64,000 bases of DNA from Isochrysis galbana. Its lineage: Eukaryota > Haptophyta > Isochrysidales > Isochrysidaceae. Below the pieces are notes generated by a model that was not told the DNA's origin, searched no databases, and worked only from the letters and a program-made list of their open reading frames with translations. The first letter of the stretch is position 1, and the number at the start of each line of letters is the position of its first letter. Positions 9,481-23,539 of this stretch are shown here, in pieces. The DNA lies in assembly GCA_018136815.1 (NCBI GenBank), contig CM030936.1, positions 4,805,707 to 4,869,706 of the forward strand. The letters are read 5' to 3'. The translations under genes were made by a program, and so were the position numbers.

Positions 9481-11085
9481 CGAACTAAGAACACTACTCC
9501 TACACACTAGTACTCTAGTCCTAATTGTGGAATGAAAACAAATTCGTGTACTCTATGGCGCACCCAGCGTGCGCGCGCCGGGGCTGGTACAGTTCTTGGT
9601 GGGCTGAACTGCTCTTGCAGGTGAGCACCTCTGGCATGCCCATGGCGACATGGCGACCAGGGCCCGCGGATGGGTCTGAGCTTGCCTCTGGCTATCGCCG
9701 ATCGCCGATCCGCGAGACTCGAACGCGTTCGCCGCGCACAGAGGCTTTGGGAGAGCAGTGTGAGCCTTTGGGAGAGCGCACAGCCGTTGGGGGAGAACAT
9801 GGATGCGCCTCGCAGCCGGGGGCCGGGGAGCGCCGCTCGTGCGAATGCCAGCTCGGATTCCGCTGCCTTGCACGCAGACTGAGACTGTTGACTTCGCCGC
9901 CCACGTGCCACGTGGAGCGCCTGCTCAAAGAGCCGCCCAAAAGCGGCACCTGGGGCCACGAGTGCGCGCGTGCGCGCCCAGCCGCACGCCAGCCGAATCC
10001 ACACATCAGTACAGCCGTCCTGCCGTCCTGCCTCCTCTCTGACGAATTGTGATGGCCCATACATAGGGCCTGAGGGCAAGCTGAGGAAGGAGGCATACCG
10101 GCGGCAGGCGCGACTGAGGGGACGACTTCGGAGATGCTGAAGCCCGTCAGTCAGCAGAGGAAGGCGGGCAAGCGGGCTTGGGCGAGGGCGAGGACGGCGG
10201 CGAAAGCGACATGGACGACCGGCGAGTGGCGAGGGTGAGTGAGAGAAGGGCTGTGATGGCAGGGGCTGGCGAGGCGCGAGGCGAGGCGAGGCGAGAAGAC
10301 TGTAGGGTATGAGTGTTACGAGAGCGGGAGCGACGAGAACGAGAGCGACGGATGACGACTGACGACTGACGAACCCTTTTCCGTTTGGGGCGGCTAGCGT
10401 CTGTAGCCAATATCTAGGCGTCCCGTATATCATGAATGAAGTTTACTACGGTCGCTCTTCCAAAAATCGTCATATAATCTGTGGCTGCTGCTAGTTTGGA
10501 AACTTGCTTTTTGTCGATGTTATCTGCTAGTTTCGTCTAGAAGGGTTTGAGCGCTTCCGGCGCTCCTAGGGGGACGCCGTATATCGTCAGGTATTCACTC
10601 TTTTTATCCAATTGTATTTCCGCATGTCCCACGGGGGTTTACGCGACAATTGAACTCCTGGCCCGGCCACGGAGTGTGACCCGTCGCATACGTGCGTACA
10701 AGCAAAAAGAAAAAGAAAACAAATGATTGGGAGAGACAGAACATTCAGAATGACGGGAGCGAGTGGCTTCTCCTCTTGCACACCAAAGCTGCGTTTACGT
10801 CACATACAAGATTGGGTGGCGGGGTGGGGGCGTTGCGACACTCATCCACACGATTTCCGAAGGCGAGGGCACGCCCTGTGGCATGCGCTTATAACACCAT
10901 CTTCCGGGATTCTCTTCCTCGATGGGTGGCAAGTCCAAAACGAGTTCCCCGTTGGTTGCTGTGCGCCTTTTGGTTTGAGACAAGGGTTTCAAATTGGGGG
11001 CATCCCATTCCATCCACTAAAACCCACACCCTCCAAATGAATCCTCTCCGGCGCATCTCCGAGTTCATCGTCCTTTTTGCTCTCC
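9481..11085. other. Intergenic; dispersed repeat R2, copy 1 (about 10041-10300)
   Basis: No gene recognised in 1.6 kb. From TGACGAATTGTGATGGCCCA (about 10041) to about 10300 the sequence matches 61419-61690 with small indels, including GAAGCCCGTCAG, CAGAGGAAGGCGGGCA and the long GGGCTTGGGCGAGGGCGAGG block. The long minus-strand frame 9507-10433 runs through the repeat and looks spurious. 10440-11085 shows no structure. Confidence 0.5.
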
Positions 11086-14000
11086 TCACGAGCCTTCCTC
11101 TTCCATCGCCTCGATGGCGGAGCCTCCAAATTCGCTCAAGAGCCACAAGATGACGCCGTTTGTCCAGCCAAAGCCAACCTGCAGAGCACACAGTGAGAAA
11201 AACTCAATGACTTCCCGCCCGCCGTCCCGACCCTTTTCGCCAGGGCGTTGGCTAAAATACGAAATACTACACATCGGTCGTACTAAGTTTATGATTTGGA
11301 GGAAAGGCCCACAGCGGCCTTCAAGGAAAAAAGCATTTCAGAAACGAAAGAGCGAGCAAGAAAAAGCGCGAGCGGCTTGGCGGCTCTTCCCACTTGCACA
11401 TTGCGCACCTGCGGTTCGTACTCTCCGCCGCCGCCCCTCTCACCGGGATTGGTCACGTCGTACTTCTCATGCATCACGCCCGAGCGGCGCCATCCTGCGT
11501 AATTGCTGCGCAGCCACGCCGCCGCCAGCTGGGAAGCGAGCTTCTCTCCAGCGGCGTCACCTGACCTAACAAGCCCGGAGATGAGCATCTGTTGCAGCGG
11601 CGGCCACCCATTGGGCCAGTCCCACTGCTGGCCAGTGCGTTCAAGCGTCGTTGCGATGCCCCCTTGCTGCACGAGGCCACTCTCCTTCAAAGCAGCGACT
11701 GCCGCCGCCACTTGCGCCGCATCCACTTGCGCACCCGCCCACAAAGGCGTGAAGGATGCGGCGTTCACACCGCGAATCCGCGCACCCCCCCGTCGCAAGT
11801 CGAGGTCGTGCCAGTGGCCAAGAATACGGTCGGCGGCGCTCTGGGCACACGCACCGTGCTCTACGCAACCCGACGCACCGGCCAAGCGCTCCATGCCACT
11901 GACTACTCCTGGACATTCATCTTTGTGCGAGTCCTCACAGGAGGAGCCAACGGTCCAAGGTCCCCACATCCACTCGTGCATAGCCGAGCGTCTGGCTGCA
12001 GCCGCGTTCGAATAGGAGAGGCTGGAACGGTCGGCGGCGGCAGCAGCGCTTGCAGCGCTGCTACTGCCGATATCTGAAGGGGCATCGGCATCCAAAAACT
12101 TCGCTCCTGCAGGATCGAGCAGACAAAGTTTGAGCAGCTTGTCATAGTCTCTCGTGCCATAGCAGTGGGGCGTCATCAGCGGGTGCCGGGTGCGAGTAAG
12201 CGCAAGCAAGCAAAAACCTTCGAGGCCCATCTCATCGGAGGGTATAGAGCGAAGATCGTCGGCGAGCAAGGAATGCATCCGAGCGAGCGTCACCTGTGAG
12301 AGCAAGGTGTGCATAAAACGTGAGAGCTTTGCATTGCTTACGATCGTAGCTACTGGGCCGCCTGGTTCATCAAAGTAGAACCAAATGAGACTTGCCGATG
12401 CCACAAAAGCTCGACAAGGTGAGCTTGCTGAGCGGCAAGCTCCCTTACACAGTAGTCAAAGGCTGCCATTGCACGGCGACACGACGGGTGTGATGCACCT
12501 CATTTGCGTACAGAATTGCATTCAGCTCCACGGGCACAACCTCGCTCGTGCGGATCCGGTTCAGGCGGAACTGCGAGGAATCCGTCGGATGAACCGCCCA
12601 CCTAGATGAGTAGTCCCATCCGCTCTCTGCACCTGCGGCCAACTCTCCGTACAACGCCCGTTTTGTCGCGCCCTGACAACCTTTCGCGCTCGCCACATCC
12701 TCACGCCAAGACTCAGGACGTGGCCCGGAGGCGTTGACGGCGTAGCGATTGAGAACGGCGAACTTACGTGGAACGCCCCGAACGCCGGCGGCGCCAACTC
12801 TATCACTCTGTTCGTCGCCGCCGACGGCGCCACCCTCGTCATCTGACAAGCGAACTGCAGAAGCATGCTCTCCTTCTCTCATCCACCAGCGGTACTCGGC
12901 GTCCAACAGCGGAAGAGCCCGCCGGAGAACAGCACATCGCCACGCTCGAAAGCGCGGCGTGCCAGCATCAGAAAAGCTAGCTAGGCCGTCTTCGCCATGT
13001 TGCAAGGCTCCAGAGGATGACGCGCGACCGCATTCCGACGGCGAGCCCTCAGCAAGCCCGCATCCGCTCGCCCTTGCTAAGTACTGCGCATCGCCGCCAC
13101 CAACGAGCCCTTTGGGGACATCGCCGATGCCAATCACAGCGGCAATCATCTGAGTAAGAAGCGGCGGCTGAGAGCGGTTGAGGTAGTAGCTTCTCGCACC
13201 GTTGGGGACGAAGCCGAACTCAGCCACCTGATGGAGATTTTAGGGATGAGGGTGACGCATGAATCAACCCAAGCTTGTAGGGTGCACACGGCAAACAAGC
13301 AGTAACCCCGTCGTACCTGATCCAGAAGAACGTTGCACATTGCCATAGCCGACTCTCTCATTCCCACTGACAGAAGGCCAAGTACGACCCAATAGGTATC
13401 CCAGTAATAAATCTCGCGAAAGCGTCCTCCTGGTACTATGAAACCTCCACGTGGTGCGAGAAGCGTAGAACGCCGTTCTTGAGGCTGCGGTGGCATGGGT
13501 GAGCTCTCTTTTGGGTACGGGCGAAGTATACGCATGCAAATGATCTCCGGAAACAAGCTGTCAATGATGTCAAGACTGGAGTCAACCCGTATTAATGCCG
13601 CTGGAACGGCTGCGCTTCCCGCACCATTGCAGTAGTGCCCACGCGCAACGCACAAGCATTGCTGAAACAAGCGCTCGACCCATTGACTGTCGCATCAGAT
13701 GCGCGCGGCACACCTGGCCGGAATCTTCGTCGAGGAGCGCATCACGGACCCTCCGACCCAGCTGGGGCCAAAGACCATTGAGGTGCGCAGCAAAGGAACG
13801 GGCTTCCCCGCGTAGCGATTGCACGAGCGGCGGGTCTTTCACAAAGTCCGGAGGTGTCCATGGCTCCAACTCGCCGCCCGGCGCGTCAAAAGTCTGTGCC
13901 ACAAACATCTGGATATCATCCTTGCTCACCGGCTGTGACAAAGCAGACCATCGGCGCAAAGCCTGCGTGCATCGCGGCAGCCGAAAGGAAATCACAGCAA

Positions 14001-14604
14001 GAGTGCAATGCTAAACACAACAGATCGCAAAGTATACTCTTCTTTCCAGCCTGGAGATGCGGCCGCCTCCAGCAGTCCTATCTGAAGCTGAGGCCGTCCA
14101 CGACCGTGCACAACTTACGGGCGTTTCCCTTCCGATCGCATGCAAAGGCTGCGTGCGTTTCTGCACCACGCTCTCTTTTTCCGCACAAGGGTGCATAGGC
14201 TCTGCACCCCACGTATTTGCGCCAAAGGCTCACCCTAACTCCCTTTCAACCACAATCGCTTTTCGCAAAGTCCTTAGGGAAGGTCTGAGCCCCCTTCTTC
14301 CATTCTATCTCCGGCCCGCAACTCCCATCCTTCTCCCTCTCCTCCCATCTGTCCACCCAACCACCCCACCCGCACTCCCTTCCCCAACCTCCGAAGAGAG
14401 AGAGGGGGGGAGCAGGGAGAGCAGAGCAGAGCAGGGGGGGGGGGGGGGGCTTTCCTTCAAGCACACCTCTCGCTGTGTGATGCCGGCACGGAGCGGAGAG
14501 TCGACAAAGTCTTTGCAGTCGGCGAAGAGCCCCGACTGCTGCACCGCCTCGAGCACTGGGCCCGCGCACCACAAGTCCGCCTCAAGCAGGCGGCCCGCCA
14601 CCAT
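11086..14604 (-). CDS. TREH: Trehalase (GH37), multi-exon
   Basis: The signatures of GH37 are read in order on the minus strand: FADCKDFVDSPLR (exon 14604-14467), the region after QPVSKDDIQMFVAQTFD (13962-13714), PGGRFREIYYWDTYW (13484-13317), and GFVPNGARSYYLNRSQPP plus GAESGWDYSSRW with the catalytic Asp (13227-12499). Then come FTPLWAG, QWDWPNGWPPLQ and EKYDV...GGGGEY (exon ending 11409), with VGFGWTNGV in the last exon (11178-11086). Trehalase hydrolyses trehalose to two glucoses. Most joins are GT-AG in phase 0. The join between 12499 and ~12120 is unresolved: the best continuation (MAAFDYCVRELAAQQ) lacks a canonical acceptor, so a small frameshift, a non-canonical intron or a sequencing error is possible. 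The true start may lie beyond the GA tract at 14640-15030, because CATTAG after that tract could be a splice acceptor and a signal-peptide-like run precedes the 14604 ATG. Confidence 0.9.
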
Positions 14605-14639
14605 CGAGAGTGCCCCTACCGTAGCAAGGGCTACAGAGC

Positions 14640-15372
<733 letters not shown>

Positions 15373-15397
15373 GATCGCTGCTGCGTGGCCCCCATCG

Positions 15398-18300
15398 ATG
15401 ATCAGCGCTCGCACACTGACACTGCTCACCACAGGCCTCATCAGCTACCCTACCTTCGCCTCCGCCACGGCCTCCCTCGCTGCTTTCCCCCCAAACGAAA
15501 GCTCTACCTCGACGGCCTCCGCTACCCACCGCTCTCTCCGGAGCCACAGCGAGCCTCTGCTATCCAACGGAGCCATCTGGGTGGAGCTAGGGCCAAGAGC
15601 TCCTCGATACATCGCTCTTCATGCCGGGGAGCTCTTCGAGATTCGACATGACCAAGCGCTTCTACGGTTCGCCAACGGCCAGGTTGTGGAGACGGCCGTA
15701 TTGCCACCGCCCAGGCTCACGGTTTTCTCACCGACCGAGGCGGTCTACCGCTTCACTGGCGGCAATGATGGAGCTCTTGAACTGAACGTTTCGTACACCT
15801 TGCATCCTTCTCCGGCCGCCTTCGTGACCAAGTCGATGACGCTGCGATGGATGGATGGGCGTAGTTTGAAAGTCAACATCACCGATGTTGTCATCTTCAA
15901 TGGGACACGCATGTGCGCCATTGGGCTTGATGGCCACGTGTGCATGAAGCCCAACGCCTCGCACATAGCCCGTTCACATTACGGGCTAAAGGGATATGCC
16001 CTATTTCAGCGCTGGAACGCGACGTCCACCGCGAGTCAGCCTGCCGTGGGTGCCGTGTTTACAGCGGACAATCCATATCTGGATCCGCTTTTAGTCGGCT
16101 CGCTTGGCGAGGTCACCCTTGGTTCCGTCGACGAACCGCTCATCGAGTGGCGCGCGACAGTGAACAGCGGTCCACTCCATCTACCAGTAGGCTTCATTGG
16201 CCTCCACCAGCTCAAGGGCCGAAGACTACCACAGCCCGCAGACCCGATCGATGAAGCTGAACAGGAGGTGCGGCTCAAACCACGTTGGAGCAATGCAGTA
16301 GCGCGCACTTCGACCTCAATTTCTCTCAGTAGTGAGTGCCTGCCGAATGAAGACGAATATCCCGTTGCCTCTGCCGCATGCAGGCAATGCTCTCAATTCT
16401 TCGCCTGCATTCTGGCATCGGCGAGTTGTACGCTCAGCAACCAGCTGTGAAGTATACTCCATCTACAATAGCAGGACGAAGCAGCAGTTGGAGCGTTGAG
16501 ACGATGCATAATGCAAGCAGACCGCGCTTCACGACAAAGATCAACATCGCTTGGACCGAGAATGACTTCCAGCTGGACATAGCCACTGCGGCCGGAAGGG
16601 CCGAGTATAAGCGGATCATCGATAGGGCCGCACAGCTCGGCATTTCGCACATCCTATTCGCTCCGCGTAATAGCGACGTCTCATCCAAAGCCAACAACAC
16701 GGACGCTTGGGGCTGGGAGCAACTCCTGTGGTTCGGTGCGCACTGCCGCAACCACTGTATTCTGAGATGGTTTGGGCTTTCCTATCCCAATCCATTCCCA
16801 TCCCATCGGGTTGCCCACCCGCCCACGCTCGCAATGTGCAGGAATGGGTCAACAATTGCGGTTGGGACTCTGGAGGCCTGGCGACCCCCTTCCAGCCTCT
16901 CTTCGGGAAATGCTCGCGTACTTTGCCAGTCGCGGTGTTCGTCCGGTGGCGTACGTTTACCCCATTCTTGCCTTTCTCGCCCACACCCTGCCCGGAGGCG
17001 CCTCACCTGAATGGATTGTCGAGGGGACTTATTGGCTTTACGATTCGGGGGGCCGTCGCCCACCTCTCCATCTTGGTAACGCTCCGGGCAAGGGAGAGGT
17101 CAACGGGCCGCTCCGGGCTTCGTTGGCAGATCCATCGTTTCAGCAGTGGCTCGCAAAGACCTTGGTCGACTTCGCCTCCTCCACGGGCGCCGGCGGCTTT
17201 TCTTTCGGTATGTACACCGCAGTTGGCTATGCATTTCCTTTGCCCAAAGTGAACGGTGCGCATGAAAGCGAAGCGCAATGCGGTGGACGACATCTTCAAG
17301 TCACAAGTGCGGATCTCTCCTTTGCTCTTTTTCTCAGATTACACCTACTTTGAGCTGCGACCGCCTGTTGCGTCTCAATTTTCGCAATGGGCAGGCTGGC
17401 GCTCGATACTGCAAGCTGTGGCGCGCGCAGGTTGCAACGGCTCTCCTTGCGTGTTGGATAGCAGACAACAAAACCACGCGTGGGGTCCTTGGATGTGGGT
17501 TGCGGGAAAGAGCTACGCTGAGCCATTGATGAGCGACGAGCAGCCTGCAAGTTGGAAGTTTTATGAGCCCGACTTGCACACGGATAGGCTTGCTGCCAAC
17601 CGACAGCGTGAGGTGGCATGGGATTATCGGATGAAGGTGCGCTAAGGCTGGCATGGAAGCTGAATGAATCGCCCGATACGCATGCCCACACCGTATTCCA
17701 GTCGTGCCAAGCGCCCACAATCAGCGGCAAGCCAAGCGTTCGTGCACGTTACACCGAGCCGCAGCTGAGAGCACGCATCCCCCTTTGCCCCATTTCGTAA
17801 GGAGTTTTGCCCAGCGGAAGCTCTGCCCGGGTTTGCTTTTCACCAGACGGATCGTACCGGAAGTCCAGCGCAAAAGGCTGTCTGCCCTGATGCGCGCTGT
17901 GCCTATAAGAGCCGGCGCCGGGACTTCGACCTGCTTGGATACCGCTACTCTCTTCTATCGTCCATCGGGACTGCTGGTCTCAACAACGTGCTCAACAATT
18001 TGCCCGCGCGCTCAGAGGACGAATTTAGCGGGTTCCCCGACGAGGACATACAGTGGATCAGTAGCTGGCTGCGGTGGACGGACACAAATGCACGCATCCT
18101 GCTAAATGCACGACCGCTCGTCATGACGGCTTCCTCGGGAATGGTCACATCTCGCCCTTCTCGCGGAAATGTAGACGGCATGATCATGCTTGAGGACGGA
18201 GAGCTCGGGCGAGGCTTCGTTTTTGTATTCAATCCGTCGCATCGTCCTGTGCACGTGCAAATCGCTTTAGACGAAAGCAACGGCTTCAAATGCAGCACGA

Positions 18301-19247
18301 CAATGCCTTTCGATGTGACGCGCATCGGCTCTTCTGAACGCAACGAGCCCTCGAGCACCGGCGGCTTCCGGCTGGGTAGAATCGAATGTGGAGGACGTGT
18401 GCCGATCCAGGTGATGCCGACGAGCGCTGCCGTGTTCTCCATCGAGCCAGCCGGAGGCGTCACACGAACTCCGCATGTGTACGGCACGCCATACGATAGC
18501 GCGGTGGTGAACACTTCCAACGGCATGCTGTCAATCCGCGGCGCAGTGGGCGAGGTGGGCACAAAGCTCGAGCTGAGAGTGCTCTTGCCGCCAGAAACAC
18601 CATCTATCGGATCGATTGAGCTCAATGGCATGAAGGTGCCGTCCTCGGCGTTCGAGTGTTGTGCGCCATTCCAAGGTGTACCCTCGGTACGTGTGCACAG
18701 CCTGATATGGGCGGGGGAGCCCTTTGCGCGCTGCGAGGAGATTCACCTCAGCGGCGGTAGCGGGGCCTTTTTGGTACCAACCGAGGTGCGAACGCAGCTG
18801 CAAGCCCGCAATGCGACTTATCACATAGAGTACGACCTCGATCCCCAAGGTAATGACGACGCGAACGTCGCCTGGCTTGCCCCTGGGCGTCTGTTGCTCT
18901 TCTTCAAACCGGCAGCTGGTATAGCTAATGAGGAGGCACCAGCATACAATCTATCGGCGGTCGTTGATGGAGCGCCGCTCTTGGTGCGAGCCGCGTACAA
19001 TACGATCGTACCAAACAGTGGCTGTTTCATTGGGCACTGGGCAGACGTCACGCGTTACATCGACGGAGATACACACACACTACAGGTAGTTCTACCTCAT
19101 GGGCGCAATTTGGAGGGTGTTTTTTTTGAAAATGTGGAGACAACATGGAGTATGGGGTTGCTCCCCTCTAAGAGTGATGGTGCGGCGACGTTTCACGTCT
19201 TCTCGCCCGCCGTACTTGCCGACTTCCGCCCTCTCGTGGCACTCTAA
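15398..19247 (+). CDS. Large secreted glycoside-hydrolase-like protein, five exons
   Basis: Exons 15398-16331, 16475-16735, 16842-17207, 17338-17636 and 17847-19247 join in phase at GT-AG to give about 1086 residues. The ATG is followed by a signal-peptide-like segment ending near FASATASLAAF. The N-terminal part is a beta-rich region with several N-x-S/T sites. The middle looks like a (beta/alpha)8 barrel of melibiase/alpha-galactosidase style: GISHILFAPRN, RLGLWRPGDPL, RGVRPVAYVYPIL, then GGFSFDYTYFEL, which places an Asp where a nucleophile is expected, and RSILQAVARAG. The C-terminal third is beta-rich, as in carbohydrate-binding or Ig-like modules, and includes GCFIGHWADVTRYI. I did not match it to a specific family and infer secreted glycan breakdown. 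The acceptor of exon 2 is the least certain. It is divergent from trehalase. Confidence 0.6.
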
Positions 19248-21147
19248 ACCCTCGATTGTGGGCGATGCGGCCATCACGACTCTCTTACGACTTTCTTTGT
19301 GACACAAAGTGGAAGAGTCTGGCGAGCGAAACGGCATGCGGAAATACCAGCAGCTTACGGCGATGATGAAGTAGAAGGAATTGTGTAGCAACTTATTGTG
19401 CGGCATCGCTCGCTTTCCGCTTTCCGGACCATTACGGAAGCACGTGAGTGTAAGCGGAAGCGCAAAGCACACGCAATTGGCGAGAGCGAGTGCGCTCAGC
19501 CTGAATTTTGTACGTTGCGGGTAGCCTGAACCTTGGGTACTAATGAGTCACCACTTTCCACTTTCACTTTGAGTTGCCTCTGCCTGCGCTCTGCTAGGAG
19601 ACCTAGAGACTTGTCGCCCTTGGCCTTGTGTGTATTCTGTGTCCATGCAGGTCGTGGCTAGCGGCGGGGGGTAGTACATGGCTAGTGGCCCTCAGAGGAC
19701 CTCTGAGAACAGGCCATCGTGCGAGCATGGCGACGCAGCACAGAAGCAGAAGCCTTCCCGAAATAGACCGTAGACAGCCTGGCTGACGTCGAACTCCAAG
19801 ACATAATGCCGGGTGGTGATTACAACCTAGCTGACGTTCACGGTGGGGCTTTCTTTAACCCAAGCGGGCATGGGCATGGCGGCAAAATGGCAGGTGGCCG
19901 CCACCCCTTTGACCAGCAAAGTTGAGGGGCAAAGTTGCCTCTATACCAAAATAGGCGGGGGCGGGGGTGAGGAAATACACCAAAGTAAGGCCAGCGGTGG
20001 AAACTGCGGAAGCAACACGCCATCTAGCGCATATTCGGTGCCCTTTCTTTGGGCACCAGATGCAAGTAGCGGGAATTTTGTAAAGATTTTTTTCTGCCTC
20101 GGCGACATCGAAAACGTGCTGGCTATGCCGCAAACACCGCGAGAACTCCGCCCAACTAGGAAGTTGTCCTTCCACCCTACCAATAGCTTTGAGGCGAGTT
20201 CGCGGGTGCGACACTCCCCAATGTGAACTAAAGGTGTGAACTTAGTTGATCGCGTAAGCATAAGCATGCGTGCTGTGCGCACATGGCGGATGCCATGCGC
20301 CATTTCTCTCCCACATGCACCAATAACCAACACATTTTGCCTAGCGAAGCTAAATAAACGCTAAAAGGCCTAACAATGGCGTATCACCTCGGGATGAGAC
20401 AGAGTCGCTTGGAGAGAGGGACAGATGGGGCGAGCTGGAGGGAAGGTACTTGGGTAGGTAGGGCGGGAGGGAGGGAGGGAGGGATAGATAGGCGTCGGCA
20501 AGGGTTGAAGCACACGCAGGCCATGTAAACACCGAGGCACACATCATGTTCCTCCCCTCCCCTCCCCTCCTATGCACCTCACCGAATCGCCAAGGGATGA
20601 TTTATGCCGAACAAGATCAAGGAGCCTGTGAGGAGAGACTGAGTTGAAGCTGCCGTCATGCCACGACCAAGAGGGGCCCAGATAATGTTCAATACATCCT
20701 CTCCGACTGTGGCATGGGCGCGTTCTCTCCCGAGCAACTGCACAGACTATGAGCTCAGTCGCCGTTAGAGCTCGTTGTGCAAGATTAGCCTGAGACTGTC
20801 GACCTGGCTACAACATCGTATCGATAGGCGAATTCCCGCGAGCGGCCGACCATGAGTTTTAGAACCGACCCTTGCGATCCCTAGCCTGGACAGTGAGTTT
20901 GTCCACCTGTTCCTCGATTGCAGACAGCTGCGACTTGACCTGCGTGACATGTGATCCAAGGGGTGCAAGTGATGAGGCGTGGAAGGCGACGATTGTGCCC
21001 CTGGCGGTCCGGCGGGATGCAACTGCGCCATCACAACGGGTGGGCTGCGGGTCGAGTCCCGATGAATCACAGCATTGGCGCGAGACCCGCCCTGAGCGTT
21101 CGCGCTCGGCCCGCGCAGGGGAGCACCGGACGCAGTTTGCACAGGTG
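19248..21147. other. Intergenic, no gene recognised
   Basis: About 1.9 kb without a credible gene. It holds G/A-rich simple sequence at 20450-20490 (GGGAGGGAGGGAGGGA). Several short open frames (for example 19843-20226 plus and 20872-21264 plus) lack recognisable motifs. 20765-21147 lies just 3' of the next gene and may be its 3' UTR. Confidence 0.4.
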
Positions 21148-22271
21148 TCAAGGCATCCTCCTCACCAGTCCCTCCACCTTGGCCTCCGTCTCCTTGAAGA
21201 CAGACTTGGCATTCTCAGCTACCTTCTCGGGTGCTGCTACAATAGTATTCCGCGCTGTCTCTAGCTGCTGTGCTGCCGCTTCGGTGGTCCGTTGAGGGAG
21301 CCGAGAGGCCTCCGCCGCCGCTAAAGCTGCCTTTGCCCTAGCCTCCTCTGCGGCGGCCTCTGCGCGAGCTATAACCTCAGATGCGAGTCGAGTGGGTGCC
21401 ACCTTGGCGTCTTCAACGGCCTGCATGGCCGCAGTCAATGCTGCATCACGTTGCTCCTTCACTGCCAGCTGCGCCTTCACGAAAGCCTGAGGTGGTGCAC
21501 ACATGGACGAGGGCTGAGTGGTCGATCTCAATCTTGGCTCCTCCCCGCGTGACGCCTGCGCACCAGTTCCGCGTAGGTCGCGACGAGATTCCGCAGTCCC
21601 CTGCCGATCCCATCATCAGCATCGGCCTCTGTCGGCTGCTTCGTTGAAGGAGCAACCACTGGCGCCGGAGGTGGTGGCGCCGGAGGCGGTGGCGCCGGCA
21701 GCGGCGGCGGAGGCATGGTGAGCTCCGGCAGGGTGACAGCAGGCATCTCGAACTTGGGCATACTGAATACAGCAGCGGGCGCGGGAGAGCTGGGCGGTCT
21801 CTTATTGACGTCCTTGACCATTTTGCTCGTCGCCGAGCGCCGCGCCTCCTTCTCCCTCGTCGTCTGCGCCATCACCTTGAGCACATCGATCCCCACTTTC
21901 CTCGCTGCTATCGCCTTCTCCCTCTTGGCCTGAGGAGAGAGCGGCGGCGGCGGCGGTGGCGGCGCAAACAGGGTGAAAAGACCAGTGGGTGGAGGTGTAG
22001 GCAGAGGCGGAGGTGCCGGTGCCTTCGGCTTCGCTCCAAAGCCAAAGAGTCCAGCCGAAGGCGCCTTCGAGGCTGAGAGAGGAAGAGAGCGCTTGCTGGA
22101 GGTCTTTCCTCTCTCTGCGCTCTTGGGGGCGGATCGGGGGGTGGTTCTCGGGGGGTTGGGGGAGGAAGAGGTGCGGCTAGACGTGCCACGACCGCCCACG
22201 GACGGCCGCAGCGCCTCTGCGCAGGAGAGGAGGAGAAGGAGAGAGAGAGCGGTGCGGAGGAGGAGCGCCAT
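21148..22271 (-). CDS. Signal-peptide protein rich in Pro/Ala with C-terminal alanine-rich coiled coil
   Basis: Two exons (22271-21564 and 21486-21148; GTGCGC donor, phase 0) give 348 residues. It starts with a clear signal peptide (MALLLRTALSLLLLLSCAEA) followed by a Ser/Thr/Arg-rich stretch, the layout of a bipartite plastid-targeting presequence in algae with secondary plastids. Then come poly-Pro segments separated by a basic helical region (QAKREKAIAARKVGIDVLKVM). The second exon is a long Ala/Glu/Lys helix with a repeated pattern, probably coiled-coil or LEA-like. No enzyme motif is seen. Plastid or secretory location is inferred; the function is unknown. Confidence 0.65.
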
Positions 22272-22429
22272 CGTGGCGAGGTACGGTGGGGAGCAGAGGG
22301 CCTCTCGGAGTTCCGAGAGTTTTACGCCCTATGTACGTAAGAAAGAGCCGAGGGTGGCGCGTGGTAGCTCGCCGCCTCTCTCGAGCAGACAGAGGCGGAC
22401 GATCCTTTTATTGGAGAGAGAGAGAGAGG

Positions 22430-22696
22430 TGAGTTATATCTCCTGCAGACTTGGTTCCTCTAAGTTATCTCTTGTATGTACGGGGTTTGATTGAGAGGGG
22501 GAAGCCAGAAAGGGGGTGAGAATACAGGGGAAAGTGGAAGATTTAGAGGATATCACCGTAAAGCCACGCTCTCTCCGTTTCTCCTCTCTCGGCGACCGAG
22601 GAGGTATTGATTTGTAGACAGAGCGAGATCGGGGGCCAGGCCGGAAGGAGGAAAGAGAGAGGGAGAGAGAGAAAGAGAGGAAGAGAGAGAGAGCGA

Positions 22697-22758
<62 letters not shown>

Positions 22759-22770
22759 AGGGAGAGAGAA
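22430..22770. repeat. GA-rich simple-sequence tract upstream of the 22271 gene
   Basis: Short GA runs lie at 22420 and an extended GAGAGA tract at 22640-22760, upstream of the proline-rich secreted gene. The coding strand reads CT-rich. It produces false Ser-Leu open frames. Confidence 0.6.
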
Positions 22771-23539
22771 TCTCGCTCAATGGAGTCAGCATCTGCGTGA
22801 GTTTTTTTCTTCGTAGAGTAGGCTATAGATAGCTCGGCCACTCACTCCCACCTCCCCTCCTATCTGTGAAACACAGGAACAGTGTTTTTTTCGGAGGTCA
22901 AAAACAGAAAACAGTGTTTTTCTGTTTTTCACCGTGTTTCAAACTCCCTCCTTTGTGGCCACCGTTTTTGGGGGGGGGGCCAAAGGCCCCCCTCTCCCCC
23001 TCTAAGGGGCGTGCGCGGCGCGGCGCGCGGCGCGCATGCGCAGGTCGCAGGTCGTTTGCCTTCATTTGGTACCCCTCGTTTGACGCGGAGGGGATGAAGG
23101 CATCCGCACTTCAAACGAAGGGAGGAGGTCTCAAAAAAATGTGGCCGTGAATACAACAAACAAATGGAGGACTTGGTGGAACGACTGCCACTAGCTCTCT
23201 CTGCACATGTGCTGGTGCTGGTGCTGGTCGCCGTTCGTTCGGTTCGCCGAAAACGTGGATGCGTCGGACAACAACGATGACGGCATGATGGCAGTGAGCG
23301 AGGCTCGAGAGCACGAGGTGGACGAGCGCGAGAAGGGCAGCGAGGCAAACATCATCGGCAACGAGGTGCCCGGCATCATCTTCGTCGCCTCGAGGTGGGC
23401 ATGCGCATGCGCATGCGTGTTGCACGAGATCATCGGCGAATGCGTCGTGACTGCGATGAGCGTCACAAAAACATTGGATAATTGCGTGGACTCTGGGGGG
23501 AGCGACCGGAAATGTTGCGGGTAGGGGGAGCATCCCATA
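22771..23539. other. Intergenic, GC-rich motif cluster
   Basis: No gene recognised. There is a CpG-rich palindromic stretch around 23010-23050 (GCGGCGCGGCGCGCGGCGCG), and a run with repeated GCATGCGCATGCGCATGCG near 23400. Open frames on both strands are short and low-complexity. Confidence 0.3.

Noticed and set aside
9507-10433. 308-residue minus-strand frame
   Set aside because: It runs through dispersed repeat R2, whose second copy shows frame-breaking indels, so it is not conserved as protein.
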